From NCBI GenBank assembly GCA_029934755.1, contig JAOZLQ010000068.1:1-11271 (forward strand): a stretch of 11,271 nt of DNA. The letters are read 5' to 3'. The stretch's first letter is position 1, and the number at the start of each line of letters is the position of its first letter. The notes under the pieces were generated by a model. The model did no database searches. It saw only the letters and a list, made by a program, of their open reading frames with translations, and was not told the DNA's origin. The translations under genes and the position numbers were made by a program. Below are positions 1 through 8,243 of this stretch, in pieces. Source of the DNA: Desulfuromusa sp. (lineage in GTDB: Bacteria > Desulfobacterota > Desulfuromonadia > Desulfuromonadales > Geopsychrobacteraceae).

Positions 1-109
1 AGAATGTGGACAACTCATTTGTTACAAAACCGGACATTTCTATTTGTTGCTAACAGAAAATTCGACAGATCAAATCAGCTTTCCTCTCTCTGAGTCGGTG
101 GTAAATATA
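1..109. other. End of operon, non-coding
   Basis: No gene is supported here. A short plus-strand open frame crossing this region is antisense to the platform gene and has no ribosome binding site worth noting. A minus-strand ATG (39-37) is open to the window edge but has no ribosome binding site. No T-tailed hairpin is visible after the platform-gene stop at 110-112, so where the operon transcript ends is unclear. The left half holds the direct repeats described separately. Confidence 0.4.
8..48. repeat. Pair of imperfect direct repeats, possible transposon-end remnant
   Basis: GGACAACTCATTTGTT (8-23) and GGACATTTCTATTTGTT (32-48) are imperfect direct repeats about 24 bp apart, sharing GGACA and ATTTGTT. 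They follow a TGT at 5-7. Tandem recognition repeats just inside a TG terminus are how the ends of IS21-like and Mu-like elements are built, so this may be a solitary end or remnant. No transposase is visible, and the element would have to run rightward where the pilus gene lies, so at most a fragment of about 100 bp remains. It could also be a simple operator-like pair. Confidence 0.3.
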
Positions 110-1348
110 TCACTTATTTCCAACCTGGCTGACAAGATCATATATAGGCAGAAAAAGACCTGCCAGAATTACAGCAAACATCCCGCCCGCAATAATCAGG
201 ACAAGTGGTTCTATCACTTTACCAATGGTATCGACGGTCGTATTGAGTCGGGTTCGATAATCAGCAGCAATATATTCAAGTTGTTCTGGCAAAGAACCAC
301 TCTGTTCCCCGACTTTAATCATACGTAACACAAAAAGTGGAAATAGACCCTTGATTGTAAACGAATTGGCAACCGTTTCCCCGTTGGCGATCCTTTCACC
401 AATCAGCTGCATTTTATCTCGATAAATCTCGTTAGAAACAGCATTGTTCAATATTCTGATAGAACGCACAACATCAATGCCGGCATTCAGTAACAAACTG
501 AAATACTCAGTAATAAATGCCAGGTTTGACGCGATGATGATGGTTTTAAAAACTGGCAGCGACAATAAAATACGTTGGAAGATTTTTTTAATCCGCAAAC
601 TGCTGCAAACACCAGTATAGATCAGAGCAATTCCCAGAATAAAAACCGCCAGAATAGGAACAATATACTCCTGGACATAGTTTGACAACCAGAGGATTCC
701 TCTTGTTAATGCCGGAAGTTCAACATCCATTTCAACAAAAAGAACAAGAATTTTGGGAACAACATAATAAAACCAAAAAACCATGCCACCGGAAATGAGC
801 GTAATAACAATTGAAGGATAAAGCAATGCCTGCTTTGTACTGCGAACAATCTCATCAATTTTTTTCAAATGATGCGAGCAGTTCAACAACATGTCATCCA
901 AGTTACCTGTTTCTTCACCGATAATTATCAGATGAATGATCGTCCCCGAAAATGCATTAGGATATTTCTGCAAGGCTTCAGAAAAAGTAGAACCTGCTTC
1001 GATGTCAATCACAAGTCCGTCCAAAATAGCGCCGAACTGTCCTTTATCGATACCCTCCCCTGCATCACGTAGAGCACTCAATAAAGGAATTCCAGCTCTG
1101 AGCATGACTGAAACGTTATTAAAAAACTCAGCTAAATCGTTTCTTTTTATGGAGCTTCCCTGAAATCCGTACACAAAGAATGTAAGAATAACAGCAATCA
1201 GCCGATTTATCTTTTTAACGATGATGACCGTATCACCATTGCGTTCAAGATGACTGATAGCAGAAAGGACATTACTATAGGGGAGTTGAATAATCCCTGA
1301 AGTTACCCGCCCTAACCTACTGAGTAGTTTAAACCTAAAATAAGTCAC
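110..1348 (-). CDS. mshG: MshG/GspF-family inner-membrane platform protein
   Basis: This 412-residue polytopic protein is the platform that the assembly ATPase turns to add pilin subunits. It has two homologous GspF domains (about 70-195 and 275-400), each with a cytoplasmic helical bundle containing the conserved G-E-x-x-G signature (GEETG at 144-148; GEQSG at 347-351) and ending in membrane helices. Transmembrane segments are at about 180-200, 228-247 and 380-402. The first 50 residues are a weakly conserved form of the usual N-terminal domain. Translation starts at GTG (1348), 6 nt after the MshE-like stop, with GAGG nearby; no ATG is available at a sensible position. It is the last gene of the cluster in this window. 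MSHA loci usually continue with mshF, mshB and so on, which are not seen here. Confidence 0.92.
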   Translation of the reverse strand: MTYFRFKLLSRLGRVTSGIIQLPYSNVLSAISHLERNGDTVIIVKKINRLIAVILTFFVYGFQGSSIKRNDLAEFFNNVSVMLRAGIPLLSALRDAGEGIDKGQFGAILDGLVIDIEAGSTFSEALQKYPNAFSGTIIHLIIIGEETGNLDDMLLNCSHHLKKIDEIVRSTKQALLYPSIVITLISGGMVFWFYYVVPKILVLFVEMDVELPALTRGILWLSNYVQEYIVPILAVFILGIALIYTGVCSSLRIKKIFQRILLSLPVFKTIIIASNLAFITEYFSLLLNAGIDVVRSIRILNNAVSNEIYRDKMQLIGERIANGETVANSFTIKGLFPLFVLRMIKVGEQSGSLPEQLEYIAADYRTRLNTTVDTIGKVIEPLVLIIAGGMFAVILAGLFLPIYDLVSQVGNK

Positions 1349-1354
1349 AGTGCC

Positions 1355-3019
1355 TCAAAGTCTCATTTTACCAAGTACACGCTTAGTTTCATCAACAGTG
1401 GTCACTCCCTCTTTGACTTTTTTCCGACACACATCGAAAATATTGGTAAAGCCATGTTCTTGAGCATATCTGCTTATAACATCAAGAGACTCATTTTTAT
1501 CGATCATGGCTGCCATTTTTTTATCAACTTTAAGAATTTCATAGACGAGAGTTCGGCCATGATAGCCGGTTCCAGAACAGAAATCACACGTTTTTCCTCG
1601 ATAAATAATGTTGATATCCTGATCTTGTAAATAGTCTTTTTCCTCCTTAGTCGCCTCGTAACTTTCCTTACAATAGGGACATATCTTTCTGACCAGACGC
1701 TGGCTGACAACTCCCAACAGCGAATCAGCAATCAAAAAAGAATTCACCCCCAGATCTTTCAATCTGGAGATAGCACCAATAGCACTATTAGTATGCAAGG
1801 TAGAAAGTACCAAATGACCCGTTGTTGAAGCTGAAACCGCTGTCTCAGCGGTTTCATGATCCCTGATTTCACCAACCAGAATAACGTCCGGATCATGACG
1901 GAGGAAGTAACGAATGGCATCTGAAAATGTGTATCCGGCTTTTTCATTAACCTGAGTCTGTCGCAATAAAGGGATACGGTATTCTATTGGATTTTCAACC
2001 GTAACAACATTTTTCTTCATTAGGTCCAGGCAGCGTATACCGGCAAATAGGGTTGTTGATTTTCCTGATCCTGTCGGCCCGGTCAACAAAACAATGCCAG
2101 AAGGTTCAGTGAAAATATCTTCAACCAATTTCACATCTTCAGGATAAAATCCCAGTTGAGAAAGACCCATAACAGCACTTGAAACCGGAAGTATTCTGAC
2201 AACCATATTTTCACCATGCTTCGTAACAATGGTGGATACGCGAAAGTCATAGGAGTTATGAAGAATGGTCTCGGAAAAACGACCATCTTGAGGCAGTCGC
2301 TGTTCCGCAATATCAATTTCAGCTTTTAATTTTAACGCAGAAACAAGGCGCAACAGGCTGCCCGGAAGGGCAAGCACTGCGACCATAACACCATCAACAC
2401 GAAAAGCAATGCTTAGAGAAGATGTCATTGGCCTGATATGGATATCTGTGGCACGCATCTTAACCGCATATTGAAGGAGAAAGCCGATGAATTTTTCATA
2501 CCCTCTGGCATGTTCGGTATCTTGTTTCAGCAGGTTGATCTCTTTTTCCAGCAGGGATTCCACCGGGTTTTCCAAGAAATAATAACTAGCATTAATCTTG
2601 TTGATAAGTTTATTCTTCTCGACACAGTGAATTCGTGGACGTAGACCTGTCTGCCTGGTAATAATCTGGGTCACATCATTGATGGTGAAATGATCCGCAA
2701 TGGCAATGTCAATTTGATTGTCTTCAATTTTGAGTGGCAGAAAAAGGTTTTTATAACAAATATTCTTATTAAAAAGCTGCAGTTCCTTTTCTCCTGGCAC
2801 CACATCTTCTATATCTAAATAGGGCAGATTTTCCTGCCACGCAATCGTCGTGGCAACATCATACTGGGTGATAAAACCAAGCCGCTCCAGAATTTCACCA
2901 AACCGTTCTGTGGATATTTTTTGTTCCATCAAAGCAAACTGGACATGATCCGCGGTAATAACACCCTTCTCTCGAAGGATGACACCGATTGGTTTACGTT
3001 TTGATTCTTCTGTCATCAT
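1355..3019 (-). CDS. mshE: MshE/GspE-family pilus assembly ATPase
   Basis: This 554-residue hexameric motor ATPase powers pilin polymerisation at the cytoplasmic face. Residues 10-33 and 39-62 form two tandem 24-residue MshEN motifs spaced by five residues, the module that binds c-di-GMP in Vibrio MshE. The T2SSE catalytic core has an Asp-box RLPQDGRF (241-248), Walker A GPTGSGKST (314-322), Walker B VILVGEIRD (379-387) and a His-box GHLVLSTLHT (401-410). A C-terminal zinc-binding tetracysteine has Cys447/Cys450 and Cys478/Cys481. All catalytic elements look intact, and the length is normal for GspE/PilB/MshE. The first MshEN motif begins PIG where RLG is usual. The start overlaps the MshM-like stop as ATGA; a second ATG at 3016 is also possible. 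It is followed after 6 nt by its platform partner. Confidence 0.93.
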   Translation of the reverse strand: MMTEESKRKPIGVILREKGVITADHVQFALMEQKISTERFGEILERLGFITQYDVATTIAWQENLPYLDIEDVVPGEKELQLFNKNICYKNLFLPLKIEDNQIDIAIADHFTINDVTQIITRQTGLRPRIHCVEKNKLINKINASYYFLENPVESLLEKEINLLKQDTEHARGYEKFIGFLLQYAVKMRATDIHIRPMTSSLSIAFRVDGVMVAVLALPGSLLRLVSALKLKAEIDIAEQRLPQDGRFSETILHNSYDFRVSTIVTKHGENMVVRILPVSSAVMGLSQLGFYPEDVKLVEDIFTEPSGIVLLTGPTGSGKSTTLFAGIRCLDLMKKNVVTVENPIEYRIPLLRQTQVNEKAGYTFSDAIRYFLRHDPDVILVGEIRDHETAETAVSASTTGHLVLSTLHTNSAIGAISRLKDLGVNSFLIADSLLGVVSQRLVRKICPYCKESYEATKEEKDYLQDQDINIIYRGKTCDFCSGTGYHGRTLVYEILKVDKKMAAMIDKNESLDVISRYAQEHGFTNIFDVCRKKVKEGVTTVDETKRVLGKMRL

Positions 3020-4488
3020 ATTCTCTCAGACTTGTTCTTTAACGAACATAAAACAAAGAGTGTTGAATTATCTGGAATTCCGGTAACGGGCAAACTCAAA
3101 TCAGTTTGAAAATCAACAATGGCCTGCATCAGCTTACGACCAACAATACCGTCAATTGGACCGGTATAATATTGTCCCTCAAGAAGATACTGAAGTTGGA
3201 CAATTGACTTCCCTTGATGCCGAAAATGAAATTGTTCTATGTTGAGTTGTGGCTTCCAAAAAAAGATATAATGGGGATTTTCGCTCTTTTTACCAGCTAT
3301 CCGCAATGCATCCAGATGTTTGAGGGCGGTAGGAATTTCAGAAAAAATAACCATTTGCAACCCTCTGGCCTGGTAAATTTTTTGTTTCAGAGGAAGCAGG
3401 TTATCATGCTGTATAGCTTTCCAGAATTGCTGGCCATAATCACCCAGGTTATATTCACCTAAAAAAGTTAATATCGATTCCGGCACAATCGGGGGAGGTG
3501 ATTTTATTTCTTCTGAACGGACGATCGGGATGACAACTGAAGCAGGTTCTCCTTTATTTAAATCTGGAAAAGAAAAGTCACCCAGAGCCACAAAAACACC
3601 ACCTAGAACGACAAAAATAAAAACAGCAAGCAGTGACCATTGTCTTCTAAACAACCTGGGTGATGCTGTTTTGAGATCGTCAGCAGCTTTGCGTACCATC
3701 TTGGGAGTTATAGATTGAGACTGATTCGAATAGGCAACATACAGGCAACGATCCATAAGGATATTAACCCTGCGTAAGTTTCCTTGAGTCTCGGCATATA
3801 TTATTCTAAAAACACTATTTGGGGTGGCAAGGCGCGTAGGACCAGTTGTGGTTAGCTTAAAGTCAATATACTTCTGCAAACCCTGACGAGAGAGAGTGGA
3901 AACTTCATGCTGAATAACAATTCTCGATTTCAACTGACGAAGATCATTGTTGTTCAGCCGATCAATTAATTCCGGTTGGCCAACAAGAAGTATTTGAACA
4001 AGCTTTTCACTATTCCCTTCAAGGTTTGAAATCATTCTGATGATTTCAAGAGATTCCCAACTTAAATTCTGGGCATCATCAATAATGATGGCGCAGTTTC
4101 TTCCTTCTGCGTTTTGTTGTAGAACAAAATTATTGAGCTTTGCCAGTTCTTCATCAGAGTCACCAGCCTCCCCTTCAATGCCAAAATCTTTATTGATTTG
4201 CCTGATAAATCCCGACTCTGACAGCAAAGAATGAAAAACCAGAGAAGTGCAGATATTGCCCTCAGTTAGAATTTGTAATATTTTACGGCTGATTGTGGTT
4301 TTTCCGACTCCAACTTCTCCAGTGAGAACAAAAAAACCCTTTCGCAAGGTGATCCCGTGTACCAGCTCAGTGACAATTATATCAATATTTGTCGATACAA
4401 AAAAATCATCGGCATCTGGTGTCACCGGAAAAGGATTTCGGTTGAGACCCAGAAAATCAAGATAGGGAAGCTTGTTGCCTTGATTCAT
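3016..4488 (-). CDS. mshM: MshM/ExeA-like AAA ATPase with peptidoglycan-binding domain
   Basis: This is a 490-residue protein (493 if the ATG at 4497 is used). Residues below count from 4497. The N-terminal AAA domain (about 12-270) has the family opening YLDFLGLNRNPF, a Walker A motif GEVGVGKTT (60-68) and a Walker B motif AIIIDDAQ (136-143). A membrane helix follows at 288-305, then a periplasmic part whose end (about 430-482) is a PG_binding_1-like domain (IVQLQYLLEG...TGPIDGIVG...AIVDFQ...LPVTGIPD). This is the ExeA/GspA architecture, used to remodel or bind peptidoglycan so that the secretin can assemble. The downstream start at 4488 gives an ATGA overlap and a better distance to AGGG than 4497, hence the choice. 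Its own stop overlaps the next start as ATGA. Confidence 0.85.
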   Translation of the reverse strand: MNQGNKLPYLDFLGLNRNPFPVTPDADDFFVSTNIDIIVTELVHGITLRKGFFVLTGEVGVGKTTISRKILQILTEGNICTSLVFHSLLSESGFIRQINKDFGIEGEAGDSDEELAKLNNFVLQQNAEGRNCAIIIDDAQNLSWESLEIIRMISNLEGNSEKLVQILLVGQPELIDRLNNNDLRQLKSRIVIQHEVSTLSRQGLQKYIDFKLTTTGPTRLATPNSVFRIIYAETQGNLRRVNILMDRCLYVAYSNQSQSITPKMVRKAADDLKTASPRLFRRQWSLLAVFIFVVLGGVFVALGDFSFPDLNKGEPASVVIPIVRSEEIKSPPPIVPESILTFLGEYNLGDYGQQFWKAIQHDNLLPLKQKIYQARGLQMVIFSEIPTALKHLDALRIAGKKSENPHYIFFWKPQLNIEQFHFRHQGKSIVQLQYLLEGQYYTGPIDGIVGRKLMQAIVDFQTDLSLPVTGIPDNSTLFVLCSLKNKSERI

Positions 4489-4982
4489 AATGTCCATATC
4501 CCTGTGTAAATCCCCTTGGATTTCCCCTGAGTAGCCTGAAAACTGCCCGCATTCAGATCAATCATCCCATCAATGTGCTGGTCAATCCGTTGCAAAGTTT
4601 GTTGCCTGAGCCCATAAATAATAATTTTCCCTTGATCAATAATAAGAAAAATCTGTTGTTCCGGCTCAGATATTTTTTTTAAATGATGCGCGTAAGACCG
4701 ACCAGTATTAGTGTCTGGAACTTCGATCGCATACTGCTTCGCCAAACGTTCTACCTTATCCATTGAAGCTACGAGTTGTTGGTTTTGCATTGTGGGAAGC
4801 CATGGTTCCTGTTCCTGCAATCTCAAGACAACCTGTTTCCATCCCAGAACAAAATTTGAAATAAAAAGGTGATCAAGGGCCAGGTTCACAACCTTTCCTC
4901 CCGCCCAGAGTGGTAGCATGATCAAAGCTGTATAGAGACAGAACGAAACCATTCTATCGACAAACTTACTACGATATACCAC
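4485..4982 (-). CDS. Uncharacterised 165-aa membrane-anchored protein in pilus operon
   Basis: I do not recognise this protein. It begins at a GTG (4982), 14 nt after the MshN-like stop, with a weak GGTGA upstream; no better ATG is available near the junction. A short hydrophobic segment at about 11-30 suggests an inner-membrane anchor or uncleaved signal. The rest (about 35-165) is hydrophilic, with a helical first half and a probable beta segment (QQIFLIIDQGKIIIYGL) followed by a helix. There are no cysteines beyond the N-terminal region and no catalytic motif that I can see. Its stop overlaps the start of the MshM-like gene as ATGA, so it is co-translated with the machinery. There is no counterpart in the canonical MSHA order known to me. 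A periplasmic or membrane accessory of the pilus is the natural inference. Confidence 0.7.
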   Translation of the reverse strand: MVYRSKFVDRMVSFCLYTALIMLPLWAGGKVVNLALDHLFISNFVLGWKQVVLRLQEQEPWLPTMQNQQLVASMDKVERLAKQYAIEVPDTNTGRSYAHHLKKISEPEQQIFLIIDQGKIIIYGLRQQTLQRIDQHIDGMIDLNAGSFQATQGKSKGIYTGIWTL

Positions 4983-4996
4983 TGAGCATCACCAGC

Positions 4997-6145
4997 TTAA
5001 TTTCCTATTTGCTGTTTAAAATGTAGTAATACCTGGTTTCCCGGATAATAGTTTAAAAGATAACTGACCTGCCGTTGGGCTTTTTTCAGTTCTCCCTGCT
5101 GTACCAGGACAACGATCATATTCAAACCCGCTTCAAGATCAGTTTCATTGTTTTCCAAAACACGATTCAGAAGTTTTTGTGCCTGATCTATTTTATTATT
5201 CTGTAAATAAAAATACGCCTTAAGCTTTAGAATATAGTTTGAGTCAGTCCCCAGCAAGGTCTCAAGTTTTTCTAGAATTTCGGTGCCCATAGCAAAATCA
5301 TGCCGTTCTATGGATTGTCGCAATTCCCTATTCAGGTTCTGGATAGTCGGATTGAAATCATTCTTAGCGTTTCTGGTCGCAAATTTCTGTTGCGGTTTTT
5401 TAGAATTAACAGCCACCGTAGAAACTGTTTCTGTCAAAGTGGAAGGACGCATTTTACTGGATATTTTTTTAAAAACTGGAAGAACCTGATCTCCGGTACT
5501 TCCCAAACTTAATTTTGATCGTCCAGGCTGAGACACAACTTCTGACACACTCTTGGCCTCAGGAATTATCGCAGGTCGCGACTGCATTGCCATTTTTTGT
5601 TCAACAGTCAAAACAGGATGTACTTCCTGCCGTTGACCTCCCGCTGTTTTCTCAACCTGAGAACGGATAACAGCAGGTATTTTATTTACTGTTTTGACGG
5701 TAGCCTTCTGACTGGAAATATCTGCAGCTAACTTTTGGCTGTCCCCTTCAACCGCAACTTTAGCAGGAAAATTGGTTGGTTCTTCCGGTATGGTTCCTGC
5801 CGCAATATGTGCAACCACAAATTCCTCCGGCTCTTCCAGAACAGGGGCAGCAGCAGGTTTTGTCAATTCCTCTTCAGCAGATTGAGTAGAAAAGGTTTCC
5901 TCTGCAGTATTATGATTTATCGGTCCAATGGAAATGACCCCAGAAGAAGCTGTTTCAAATTGATAAAGATAATAAAGACAACCCACGACAACACTGATAA
6001 CCAACACCAATAAGATAGAGACGAGTAGAGCGTTTTTTTTAAACAAATCCTCAAAAATGAGTACATTTCCGTGAGATATGGATAGTTCTTGCTTCTTGTC
6101 TACAGGCTTTTTTATTTTATTCAGCACATCGTAGATCACACTCAT
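4997..6145 (-). CDS. mshN: MshN-like TPR pilus biogenesis protein
   Basis: This is a 382-residue bitopic protein. The N terminus MSVIYDVLNKIKKP matches the cytoplasmic start typical of MshN/GspB-like proteins. A membrane helix follows at about 38-61, then a long variable linker rich in Pro, Glu, Val and Ser (about 62-265), and a C-terminal TPR-type helical region (about 275-380) with repeats such as 'AQKLLNRVLENNETDLEAGLNMIVVLVQQGELKKAQRQVSYLL'-like pairs of helices. MshN is required for MSHA assembly and is thought to act with MshM and the secretin. Its start overlaps the secretin stop as ATGA, so the two are probably translationally coupled. In the Vibrio MSHA locus mshM stands before mshN; here the order is reversed and another gene lies between. 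Confidence 0.72.
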   Translation of the reverse strand: MSVIYDVLNKIKKPVDKKQELSISHGNVLIFEDLFKKNALLVSILLVLVISVVVGCLYYLYQFETASSGVISIGPINHNTAEETFSTQSAEEELTKPAAAPVLEEPEEFVVAHIAAGTIPEEPTNFPAKVAVEGDSQKLAADISSQKATVKTVNKIPAVIRSQVEKTAGGQRQEVHPVLTVEQKMAMQSRPAIIPEAKSVSEVVSQPGRSKLSLGSTGDQVLPVFKKISSKMRPSTLTETVSTVAVNSKKPQQKFATRNAKNDFNPTIQNLNRELRQSIERHDFAMGTEILEKLETLLGTDSNYILKLKAYFYLQNNKIDQAQKLLNRVLENNETDLEAGLNMIVVLVQQGELKKAQRQVSYLLNYYPGNQVLLHFKQQIGN

Positions 6146-7695
6146 AAAATGCTGACTTTCAGGATAATGACCAGTTCTTTATTATCCGATATGCGATAAT
6201 CATTCCGTACAAGTTGACCTAAAAATGGAATCGATTCCAACAGTGGAACCCCCTTGGTCGCATCCGTCTTAACCCTGTCAATCAGTCCACCTAGGACAAC
6301 GGTATCCTCTGTTTGCAAACCAATGACCGTACTCAACTCCTTGACATCTACTTGCGGCAGGGCAACAGAGACATCATTGCCGAATCGAACTGCCTCCAAA
6401 CTTTGTTCTTCGACATCGCTCTTGATAGGATTAACCTGCAGGCTCAACCGGTAGTTGTCCTCAATAAACGGAATAACCCCTAAAATCAGACCATCAAAGA
6501 CAGATGAAGTTTCAACCTCAGTGGAATCACCACCATCATCACCTGAGTTGGTAACCGTCACGCTTTTGATATAGGTAAATGATGTTCCCACACTGATAAG
6601 TGCGGGTTGACTATGTTTAACCCGGATAGTCGGATTGGAAACTACGCGAGCATTACCATAGGTAGAAAGTGCGTTAATAACACTATTAAACTGATTGGTA
6701 GGAATACCGGCCGCCTGATTAAGAACCAGGCCTGACTCCAGCGACCAAGACAAAGAATCTACCAGCTTAGTAGAATCTGCCAACGCACTACGCAAATGGT
6801 TCCAGTCAATACCAAACTGGAAACCATCACGCAAACTCACCTCAATAATCTGGGCCTCAATAAGGATCTGTCTTTCCATCATTTCCTTTAAGTGGGTGAT
6901 AATTTTGGCGATAGACTGAATACGGTTATGGGTATCACGAACATAAAGGGTACCAGTCATACTATTAAGCGCATAGCGTCCATCCGGAGAGATGGTTTTA
7001 CTCACCATTGACTCCAGCAAAATGTAAGGGTTACTTTCTTTCCCCCCCTTGCCATCGATAGCAAACTTCCCGGCTAGTCCCCCAACATTCACGCCGCCAT
7101 CTCCCCCCCCCAGGACATCACCACCGACAGAGAAGGAGACAGTAGCAGCGCTATCAAGAAAGTTGAGTTTAAATATTCTTTCCTGAAACCCGCTCACATG
7201 GATCATATTTTGATCAATCACATAGGATAATCCTGAAGCCTTGAGGATTTTGTCCAAAATCAATGATGCTGGCGCATTCTCAAAATTAACCGTAATCCTT
7301 TTACTGTTCATATCAATATCAGGATCAATCAGAAGGTTCATCTGGACATTCTTTGCCAGAGAAAATAGAGCGACCCGCAACTCCTCATCCACCAATGCCA
7401 TGGAGATAAAATGACCATCAAGAGGATTATATTTAGGAGCAATCGGCTTGATATCGACCATACGCGGAGCTTTTTTTTCAAACCGCTGCCGCAGCAAATT
7501 CTGATCGTGATTCAGCCGCTCAACTTCAGCCGCTGCCATCCCCGGCAGTTCACCTAAATCAGGGTCCTCTGTGGTTGTGATATGAGCAATATCTTTCTGT
7601 ATCCCCGCACATCCTGAAAGGAAAACTGCGACAAAAATAAACATGACCAAAACGGGAAGTCTATATCGGACGAACTTGTAATTCGGGTTTGCCAT
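6142..7695 (-). CDS. mshL: MshL-like secretin, outer-membrane lipoprotein
   Basis: This 517-residue protein is the outer-membrane channel through which the pilus leaves. The N terminus is a lipoprotein signal peptide with lipobox LSGC (Cys29), so it is anchored by its own lipid. An STN/N0-type domain follows (about 106-169), then a glycine-rich stretch (about 191-210), an N1-like segment (about 245-275, with NSMTGTLYVRD) and the secretin domain (about 275-517). That last domain has the hallmark VVLGGLI... GVPLLESIPFLGQLV near the C terminus. Start choice: the open frame reaches 7767, but that start would overlap the previous gene by 58 nt and put 24 odd residues before the signal peptide. The ATG at 7695 has AGAGG 8 nt upstream. 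The gene holds a G8 run (7103-7110) and a G7 run (7042-7048). Its stop overlaps the next gene's start as ATGA. Confidence 0.9.
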   Translation of the reverse strand: MANPNYKFVRYRLPVLVMFIFVAVFLSGCAGIQKDIAHITTTEDPDLGELPGMAAAEVERLNHDQNLLRQRFEKKAPRMVDIKPIAPKYNPLDGHFISMALVDEELRVALFSLAKNVQMNLLIDPDIDMNSKRITVNFENAPASLILDKILKASGLSYVIDQNMIHVSGFQERIFKLNFLDSAATVSFSVGGDVLGGGDGGVNVGGLAGKFAIDGKGGKESNPYILLESMVSKTISPDGRYALNSMTGTLYVRDTHNRIQSIAKIITHLKEMMERQILIEAQIIEVSLRDGFQFGIDWNHLRSALADSTKLVDSLSWSLESGLVLNQAAGIPTNQFNSVINALSTYGNARVVSNPTIRVKHSQPALISVGTSFTYIKSVTVTNSGDDGGDSTEVETSSVFDGLILGVIPFIEDNYRLSLQVNPIKSDVEEQSLEAVRFGNDVSVALPQVDVKELSTVIGLQTEDTVVLGGLIDRVKTDATKGVPLLESIPFLGQLVRNDYRISDNKELVIILKVSIL

Positions 7696-7709
7696 GCTCA
7701 AAACCTCTT

Positions 7710-8243
7710 TTATTTCCCCTGTCGGGATTGATTCGAAGATGCGGATTTTGCTGTCACCGGAACCCATTCAGCAATGTTATTTTTTGTAATAAGAACCCGC
7801 CGGGGTTCTATTCGACTGATACTGCCACCATCAGGCATAACATCACCCTTCTGATAAAATTTATTATTAATATAGCAGTACTGGTTCTGGTCAGAGACAA
7901 AAGTGAAAGTGACCTTATATGTAGACTTCGGAACTTTTTTTGACTGGGTCCTGTGGGAAACGACTTGTCTGACAATTTTCTTTTCACCAAAAAGCTTCAG
8001 GTCAACTCCAGATGGGGTTCCAACTTTAGGGTTAGCAATAAGAATTAGCTTCTTACTGAGATCCTGAACGCGGTCAATTTCTTCCCTGCTAGGGACTTTA
8101 AAATCTGTACTATTCTGTTTATAAGCAAGAATATCATGAGCATTGACGTTCTCAGGTACACGAGTTATGGCCAACCATCCAGCATAAATCAAACCTGCAG
8201 CCAGCAGCAAAAAACCTACGAGTGGAACAAATTTGACTTTCAT
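7710..8243 (-). CDS. MshK/PilP/GspC-like periplasmic linker protein
   Basis: This 177-residue protein has an N-terminal membrane anchor (residues 6-26), a low-complexity linker, and a small beta-rich C-terminal domain at about 117-165 (YCYINNKFYQKGDVMPDGG, then SRIEPRRVLITKNN). The pattern 'residue-N-G/N-K-F-Y-x-x-G-D ... I ... I-x-x-x-x-V-x-I' is that of the homology-region fold shared by MshK, PilP and GspC, whose role is to link the inner-membrane alignment complex to the N-terminal domains of the secretin. It is encoded directly before the secretin, 14 nt from its start, which supports that pairing. MshK proteins of Vibrio are shorter, so this one has an extended middle region. No catalytic residues are expected. 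Confidence 0.62.
   Translation of the reverse strand: MKVKFVPLVGFLLLAAGLIYAGWLAITRVPENVNAHDILAYKQNSTDFKVPSREEIDRVQDLSKKLILIANPKVGTPSGVDLKLFGEKKIVRQVVSHRTQSKKVPKSTYKVTFTFVSDQNQYCYINNKFYQKGDVMPDGGSISRIEPRRVLITKNNIAEWVPVTAKSASSNQSRQGK

Noticed and set aside
5..13. TGTGGACAA as a DnaA box.
   Set aside because: Its complement TTGTCCACA differs from TTATCCACA by one base, and no second box or origin-like region accompanies it.
44..328. Plus-strand open frame at the left end and other plus-strand frames across the window.
   Set aside because: All lie antisense to well-supported genes with family motifs, lack ribosome binding sites and show no recognisable domains.
7696..7767. Using the first ATG (7767) as the secretin start.
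   Set aside because: It overlaps the previous gene by 58 nt and puts 24 non-hydrophobic residues ahead of a good lipoprotein signal peptide. The ATG at 7695 has a clear ribosome binding site.
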